NCBI GenBank assembly: GCA_002415025.1
Contig: DIBR01000051.1
Location: 1 to 64,000, forward strand
DNA: 64,000 bases
Reading direction: 5' to 3'
Source of the DNA: Spongiibacteraceae bacterium UBA5047
Lineage (GTDB): Bacteria > Pseudomonadota > Gammaproteobacteria > Pseudomonadales > Spongiibacteraceae
Under the pieces are notes generated by a model. It saw only the letters and a program-made list of their open reading frames with translations. It made no database searches and was not told where the DNA came from. Position 1 is the stretch's first letter; every line of letters starts with the position of its first letter. The translations under genes and the position numbers were made by a program. Shown one piece after another: positions 59,235 through 64,000 of this stretch.

Positions 59235-59879
59235 ATGTTGCTACGCATTGTATTATTGAGCCTGACTCTCTGTGCCTATTCTGTTTACGCCGCCGATAGC
59301 GACAAGGCAGAAGGTGTTGGCGCCAGCCCGAAAACGGCTGCGGCTCTTGCGACGCTGCTTGCAGACACTCAAAGCATGCAAGCCAAGTTCAGCCAGCGCG
59401 TTGTCAGCGATGAGGGAGAATTGCTGGAAGAGTCTCGTGGCAGCATGGCATTTCAGCGCCCCAACCAGTTACGCTGGGAAATCATCGAGCCTTACCGCTA
59501 TCTGGTACTAACCAATGGCGAGACCCTGTGGCGGTATGATCCGGACTTTGAACAACTGAGTACGGAATCCTTCCGCTCCGTTGCGCAAACGCCCATGCTG
59601 ATTCTCGCAGCGAGCGCTGCTGAACTGGATGGTCAGTACCTGATTGAGGCCAAAACGGTTGAGGGCGAGCAACAGTTCGACTTGAAGCCGAGGTCAAAAG
59701 ACGCAGAATTTACCCGCCTTGTGCTGGCATTCACGGGGAAGCTCCTTAGCGAAATGCAGTTAACCGACAAGCTCGGGCAGGAGACGACCATTGCGCTGAC
59801 CGAAACCCGGCTCAATCGCAAAAAACTCGCCGATAAGCTGTTCGAATTTGATAGCGCCGGGGCAGGAAGCGAGCAGTGA
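59235..59879 (+). CDS. lolA: Outer-membrane lipoprotein carrier protein LolA
   Basis: A 214-residue periplasmic chaperone with a signal peptide (MLLRIVLLSLTLCAYSVYA). The mature part has 'QAKFSQRVVSDEGELLEESRG' and 'RPNQLRWEIIEPYRYLVLTNG', hallmarks of LolA. It carries lipoproteins from LolCDE to LolB. It overlaps rarA by 4 bases (GTGA). This is the ftsK-lolA-rarA-serS order of Pseudomonas. Confidence 0.95.
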   Translation: MLLRIVLLSLTLCAYSVYAADSDKAEGVGASPKTAAALATLLADTQSMQAKFSQRVVSDEGELLEESRGSMAFQRPNQLRWEIIEPYRYLVLTNGETLWRYDPDFEQLSTESFRSVAQTPMLILAASAAELDGQYLIEAKTVEGEQQFDLKPRSKDAEFTRLVLAFTGKLLSEMQLTDKLGQETTIALTETRLNRKKLADKLFEFDSAGAGSEQ

Positions 59880-61174
59880 GCGAGAACACTGGACAACCGC
59901 TTGCGGCACGCATGCGGCCCAATGATCTGACGGGCTTTCTCGGGCAGGAACATTTACTCGGCACCAACAAGCCGCTGCGCGAAGCGCTGGACTCCGGGCA
60001 ATTGCACTCCATGATTTTCTGGGGGCCTCCCGGCGTTGGCAAAACCACACTGGCTAAACTGATCGCCCAGCTATGTGACGCCCATTTTATTACCCTGTCG
60101 GCCGTACTTGCCGGCGTTAAGGATATTCGTGCGGCAATAGAAGAGGCGCGTCTGCAGCAGCAATACAAGCGGCAAACCGTTTTGTTTGTCGACGAAGTGC
60201 ACCGTTTCAATAAAGCCCAGCAGGATGCCTTTCTGCCCTTTGTTGAAGACGGCACTGTGATTTTTGTGGGTGCGACTACCGAAAACCCCAGTTTTGAATT
60301 GAATAACGCGCTGTTGTCGCGTGCTCGCGTGTATCGGCTCAAATCCCTGAGTGATGAGGCCATTGGCCGCATTTTGAATCGCTGCAAAGAAGAGCTTGGC
60401 TTTGAGTGCGCCGACGAGCAACTGCAACTGCTCGCACAACAAGCCGATGGCGATGGCCGTCGCGCGCTTAATTTTCTGGAGCTGGCGCTGGATATGGCTT
60501 ACTCCGCAGGCCACCCGAATGAGTTAACGGCGGCTATCGTTGCCGAAATTCTGAGCGGCCAGCCGAGACGGTTCGACAAGCAGGGCGACGATTTTTACGA
60601 CCAGATTTCTGCCCTGCACAAAGCGGTGCGGGGCAGCTCACCCGACGCTGCGCTGTACTGGTTTGCGCGCATGCTCGACGGTGGCTGCGATCCACTGTAT
60701 CTGGGGCGGCGCCTCGTGCGGATGGCCAGCGAGGATATCGGCAATGCCGACCCCAGAGCATTGCAGGTCGCGCTCAACGCCTGGGATGTGCAGGAAAGGC
60801 TGGGCAGCCCCGAAGGCGAATTGGCGCTGGCACAAGCGGTGGTGTATCTGGCCTGCGCGCCGAAAAGCAACGCGGTTTACACGGCTTTCAAGGCTGTTAT
60901 GGCCGATATACGCCAGCAGTCGAGCAATGAAGTCCCGCTGCATTTGCGCAATGCGCCCACCAAATTGATGAAAGAGCAGGGTTTTGGCGAAGAGTATCGC
61001 TACGCACACGATTTTCCGGAGTGCTATGCCGCCGGCGAGAACTACTTTCCCGAGAACTTGAAAAATACCCGCTACTATCAACCGGTGCCGCGCGGGCTGG
61101 AAAAGAAAATCAGCGAGAAGCTGGCGCATTTGCGACAACTTGACGCGGCCAGTGACTGGAAGCGGTACCCCTGA
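59876..61174 (+). CDS. rarA: Replication-associated recombination protein A
   Basis: A 432-residue clamp-loader-like AAA+ ATPase (MgsA). The Walker A is 'GPPGVGKTTLAK' and Walker B 'LFVDEVHRFNKAQQDAFLP'. It maintains stalled forks. The start is GTG at 59876, overlapping the lolA stop. It abuts crcB with a TGATG overlap. C-terminal tetramerisation residues ('FPENLKNTRYYQPVPRGLE') are present. Confidence 0.96.
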   Translation: MSENTGQPLAARMRPNDLTGFLGQEHLLGTNKPLREALDSGQLHSMIFWGPPGVGKTTLAKLIAQLCDAHFITLSAVLAGVKDIRAAIEEARLQQQYKRQTVLFVDEVHRFNKAQQDAFLPFVEDGTVIFVGATTENPSFELNNALLSRARVYRLKSLSDEAIGRILNRCKEELGFECADEQLQLLAQQADGDGRRALNFLELALDMAYSAGHPNELTAAIVAEILSGQPRRFDKQGDDFYDQISALHKAVRGSSPDAALYWFARMLDGGCDPLYLGRRLVRMASEDIGNADPRALQVALNAWDVQERLGSPEGELALAQAVVYLACAPKSNAVYTAFKAVMADIRQQSSNEVPLHLRNAPTKLMKEQGFGEEYRYAHDFPECYAAGENYFPENLKNTRYYQPVPRGLEKKISEKLAHLRQLDAASDWKRYP

Positions 61175-61542
61175 TGTTACAATACCTGCTGGTGGCACTG
61201 GGTGGCGCTCTGGGCTCGGTGTGTCGATTTGCGATTGGTCGTTTCAGTTATCAGTATTTTAATCACGATTGGCCCTGGGCAACCTTTACAGTCAATTCGC
61301 TTGGGTCGTTCGCCATCGGCATGATCTATGTAGTGATCACCGAGAAGTCGACACTGCACGCAGATAGTCGTTATCTGCTGATCGTCGGCTTTCTGGGCGC
61401 ATTTACCACCTTTTCCACCTTTGCGTTGGAAACAGTTGCCATTATTGAAGGCGGTCGCTGGCTGCTGGCGCTTTCCTATGTATTGATTACGTTAGTAAGT
61501 TGCGTGCTGGGCTGCGGGCTCGGCATGTTGCTGATGAGATAA
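61174..61542 (+). CDS. crcB: Fluoride ion transporter CrcB (Fluc)
   Basis: A 122-residue, four-helix fluoride exporter. Signature segments are 'GGALGSVCRFAIG', 'NSLGSFAIG' (central Asn and Gly) and 'GFLGAFTTFSTFALET' (Phe box and sodium site). The start codon overlaps the rarA stop. No fluoride riboswitch (crcB motif) can be upstream inside rarA coding without strain, and I see none, so expression follows the operon. Confidence 0.95.
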   Translation: MLQYLLVALGGALGSVCRFAIGRFSYQYFNHDWPWATFTVNSLGSFAIGMIYVVITEKSTLHADSRYLLIVGFLGAFTTFSTFALETVAIIEGGRWLLALSYVLITLVSCVLGCGLGMLLMR

Positions 61543-61559
61543 GCGGAGAACACCTTTAC

Positions 61560-62858
61560 ATGCTCGATCTTAAACTCGTGCGCCAGGACCCCCAGCGCAT
61601 AGCCGACCAGTTGAAAAAACGGCACTACCATTTTGACGTCGCAGCTTTTACCGCCCTTGATCAGGCGCGCAAGCAGGCGGATATCGACAGTCAGAATCTA
61701 CTGGCTGAACGTAAGCAGGCATCCAAAAAAATTGGCGAACTGGTAAAAACCGGCGTGCCCATTGATGAGGCCAAGGCTCAGGTTAATGAAACGCTCGCCA
61801 AAATTGAAACGCAGCTGGCAACCCTGACCGCCGAGGCGAAGCAGGCGCAAGACGACCTTGACAATCTCATGCTGGGCGTACCCAATGTGCCCGACGAATC
61901 TGTTCCCGAAGGCAGGGACGAAGCCGAAAATCAGGAAATCATGCGCTGGGGAGAACCGGCCAGCTTTGATTTTGAGGTGAAAGATCACGTTGATCTGGGG
62001 GAAGCCCTCGGCGGCCTGGACTTTGAAAATGCCAGCAAGGTTACCGGCAGCCGTTTCAGCGTTATGCATCGTGATGTTGCCTTGCTGCACCGGGCACTGG
62101 TTCAGTTCATGCTCAATACCCACACCCAGAGCCACGGCTACAACGAAGTGTATGTGCCGTTTATGGTGAATGCGGAATCCCTGCGTGGTACCGGGCAACT
62201 GCCAAAATTTGAGGAAGACCTGTTCAAGCTGCAGGGCGAGCAACAGTACTACCTGATCCCCACCGCCGAAGTGCCCGTGACCAATCTGGTGCGCGACACC
62301 ATCGTTGAAGCCGCTGACATGGAAAAGGGGTTGGCCTTCGTTTGCCACAGCCCCTGTTTTCGCAGTGAGGCCGGGTCTTACGGGCGCGATACCCGCGGCA
62401 TGATCCGGCAGCATCAGTTCGAGAAGGTAGAGTTGGTGCGTATGGTGCGCCCCGACCAATCTGATCAGGCACTGGAAGACCTGACCGGCCATGCAGAAGT
62501 GATCTTGCAGCAACTCAAATTACCGTATCGCAAGGTACTGCTGTGCGGTGGCGATATCGGTTTTTCTGCCCGAAAAACCTATGATCTCGAAGTCTGGTTG
62601 CCGGCCCAAAATCAATACCGGGAAATTTCCTCCTGCAGTAACGTTGGTGACTTTCAGGCGCGCCGCATGCTGGCGCGCTGGCGCAATCCGGAAACGGGCA
62701 AACCCGAATATCTGCACACGCTCAATGGTTCTGCGTTGGCGGTTGGCCGCACCCTGGTTGCCATTCTTGAAAACTACCAGCAGGCCGATGGCAGCGTGGT
62801 AGTGCCGGATGTGCTGCGGCCCTATATGCAGCAACGCGAGACGATTAAAGCAGCATAG
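61560..62858 (+). CDS. serS: Seryl-tRNA synthetase
   Basis: A 432-residue class II synthetase with an N-terminal coiled-coil arm (about 25-100), then class II motifs: motif 2 'FRSEAGSYGRDTRGMIRQHQF' and motif 3 'LNGSALAVGRTLVAILENYQ'. The ATG at 61560 starts MLDLKLVRQDP, the family start; the longer in-frame open frame into crcB is not used. It follows crcB after 17 bases. cysG begins 3 bases after its stop. Confidence 0.97.
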   Translation: MLDLKLVRQDPQRIADQLKKRHYHFDVAAFTALDQARKQADIDSQNLLAERKQASKKIGELVKTGVPIDEAKAQVNETLAKIETQLATLTAEAKQAQDDLDNLMLGVPNVPDESVPEGRDEAENQEIMRWGEPASFDFEVKDHVDLGEALGGLDFENASKVTGSRFSVMHRDVALLHRALVQFMLNTHTQSHGYNEVYVPFMVNAESLRGTGQLPKFEEDLFKLQGEQQYYLIPTAEVPVTNLVRDTIVEAADMEKGLAFVCHSPCFRSEAGSYGRDTRGMIRQHQFEKVELVRMVRPDQSDQALEDLTGHAEVILQQLKLPYRKVLLCGGDIGFSARKTYDLEVWLPAQNQYREISSCSNVGDFQARRMLARWRNPETGKPEYLHTLNGSALAVGRTLVAILENYQQADGSVVVPDVLRPYMQQRETIKAA

Positions 62859-62861
62859 CCT

Positions 62862-64000
62862 ATGGATTATCTGCCGCTATTTACGCGCATCAATTCAAAG
62901 ACCTGCCTTCTCGTTGGCGGCGGCACGGTTGCCTTGCGCAAGGCAGGAGCTCTGGCAAGAGCCGGTGCCACCTTACGCGTAGTAGCACCTGCGATCAGCG
63001 AAGAATTAAAAGCGCTTTGCGGTGAGACCGGCGGCGAGATTGCCGAGCGGGAATATACCGACACCGATCTCGATGGCGTTATGCTGGTTATTGCGGCCAC
63101 CGACAACGAACAGCTTAACCAGCGTGTATCGGCGAGTGCCCAGGCGCGAAACATTCTGGTGAATGTGGTCGACCAGCCCGAATTGTGCAGTGTGATACTG
63201 CCCTCCATTATCGACCGGTCGCCGCTTATTGTTGCTGTGAGCAGCGGTGGCCGCAGCCCGGTTTTAGCCCGTCTTTTGCGCGCAAAACTCGAATCCACTA
63301 TCCCGGCCGGTTACGGAAGGCTTGCTGATTTGCTGGGGCAGTTTCGTGACAAGGTGAGGGCGCGCATTCCGGACTTTGATCGGCGCAGGGATTTTTGGGA
63401 ACAGGTATTGCAAGGACCGATTGCCGAGCTGGTATTTGCCGGCAGGCGCGATGCCGCTGCGGCGATGCTCGAAGACGAAATTGGTACGGCCAAGCCCGAC
63501 CCGCGCGGAGAAGTTTATTTGGTGGGTGCCGGCCCCGGTGACCCGGATCTGCTGACCTTTAAGGCACTGCGACTCATGCAGAAGGCGGATGTAGTGCTGT
63601 ATGACCGTCTGGTTGCCAACGAAATTGTTGATCTGTGCCGAAAGGATGCCGAGAAGATCTACGTTGGTAAAGCGCGATCCCGGCACAGTATGCCGCAAGA
63701 CGACATCAATCAATTGTTGATAACGCTCGCCAGGCAAGGCAAGCGTGTGCTGCGCCTGAAAGGCGGAGACCCCTTTATTTTCGGTCGCGGTGGCGAGGAG
63801 ATAGCGGGGCTGGCCGATGAAAAAATTCCCTTTCAAGTGGTGCCCGGCATCACCGCGGCAGCCGGTTGCGCCAGCTATTCCGGTATACCGCTAACCCATA
63901 GGGACTACGCTCAATCGGTGCGTTTCGTGACCGGCCACCTGAAAGACGGCAGCATGAATTTACCCTGGGCTGAGCTGGTTCACACCCAGCAAACCATCGT
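62862..64000 (+). CDS. cysG: Siroheme synthase CysG (partial, runs off the right edge)
   Basis: The first 379 codons of a gene starting at the ATG at 62862, 3 bases after serS. The N-terminal dehydrogenase/ferrochelatase half has the NAD motif 'VGGGTVALRKAGAL' (19-32), 'TDTDLDGVMLVIAATDN' and 'VNVVDQPELCSV'. The C-terminal uroporphyrinogen-III methyltransferase half begins near 216 with 'VYLVGAGPGDPDLLTFKAL', then 'LRLKGGDPFIFGRGGEE'. It makes sirohaem for sulphite and nitrite reductases. The stop codon lies outside the window. Confidence 0.95.
   Translation, partial: MDYLPLFTRINSKTCLLVGGGTVALRKAGALARAGATLRVVAPAISEELKALCGETGGEIAEREYTDTDLDGVMLVIAATDNEQLNQRVSASAQARNILVNVVDQPELCSVILPSIIDRSPLIVAVSSGGRSPVLARLLRAKLESTIPAGYGRLADLLGQFRDKVRARIPDFDRRRDFWEQVLQGPIAELVFAGRRDAAAAMLEDEIGTAKPDPRGEVYLVGAGPGDPDLLTFKALRLMQKADVVLYDRLVANEIVDLCRKDAEKIYVGKARSRHSMPQDDINQLLITLARQGKRVLRLKGGDPFIFGRGGEEIAGLADEKIPFQVVPGITAAAGCASYSGIPLTHRDYAQSVRFVTGHLKDGSMNLPWAELVHTQQTI

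Noticed and set aside
1..64000. tRNA or rRNA genes, CRISPR arrays, transposons, integrases or phage genes
   Set aside because: I looked through the intergenic stretches and the gene list and saw no cloverleaf, spaced direct repeats, or mobile-element proteins. A tRNAscan or covariance search would be decisive.

Overview
The window reads as a stretch of chromosome from a free-living, aerobic gammaproteobacterium near the Pseudomonadales/Cellvibrionales. Three things point there. First, the block roxA-purB-hflD-mnmA-nudJ-rluE / icd-cspD-clpS-clpA-infA-bpt-aat-trxB-ftsK-lolA-rarA-crcB-serS-cysG follows the order I know from Pseudomonas, including the ThrH-type phosphatase and the MGYQ-type Icd. 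Second, there are REP-like 'GTAGGAGCC...GCGAA' inverted repeats. Third, it carries gammaproteobacterial regulators (CysB, HflD, PpsR). I see no rRNA, tRNA, CRISPR array, transposase, integrase or phage gene. It is almost wall-to-wall coding; only one gene-free gap exceeds 300 bases (28772-29113).

Region 1 (1-20 kb) is the accessory part. It holds a voltage-sensor-like membrane protein, a secreted metalloprotease-like protein, a Rieske oxygenase with an overlapping PaaX-type regulator, and a PEBP gene just downstream of a secreted subtilisin. Next come a MAPEG protein and a hybrid-less PAS-PAS histidine kinase overlapping a single-domain response regulator. The kinase pair is followed by a three-gene run of exported proteins: a small putative lipoprotein, an E-D-S type serine peptidase with a CFI-box C-terminus, and a Tat-exported PhoX/DUF839 protein. 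Then follow MscS, a DksA-type zinc finger, a two-subunit molybdenum hydroxylase (Ior type), and MBL, HIT and PNPOx-like genes.

Region 2 (20-29 kb) mixes signalling and housekeeping: a REC-GGEEF diguanylate cyclase, a degenerate amidohydrolase-like protein, an EAL phosphodiesterase overlapping alr, a 5'-nucleotidase, cysB, thrH and pabB. Region 3 (29-38 kb) is a coherent propionyl-CoA to succinyl-CoA operon: carboxyltransferase, an unusually large biotin carboxylase-BCCP, methylmalonyl-CoA epimerase, mutase, the MeaB chaperone and a thioesterase. Region 4 (38-64 kb) has ppsR/ppsA with a patatin, then the conserved housekeeping block. That block contains a full N-degron module (aat, bpt, clpS, clpA) and ends inside cysG, which runs off the right edge.

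The most interesting candidate for something undescribed is the exported-protein run at 9558-13799. The small upstream protein can be aligned without gaps to the propeptide-like N-terminal part of the peptidase encoded immediately after it. This suggests a free-standing propeptide/inhibitor partner. A textbook intrinsic-terminator hairpin also lies inside the signal-peptide codons of the third gene.
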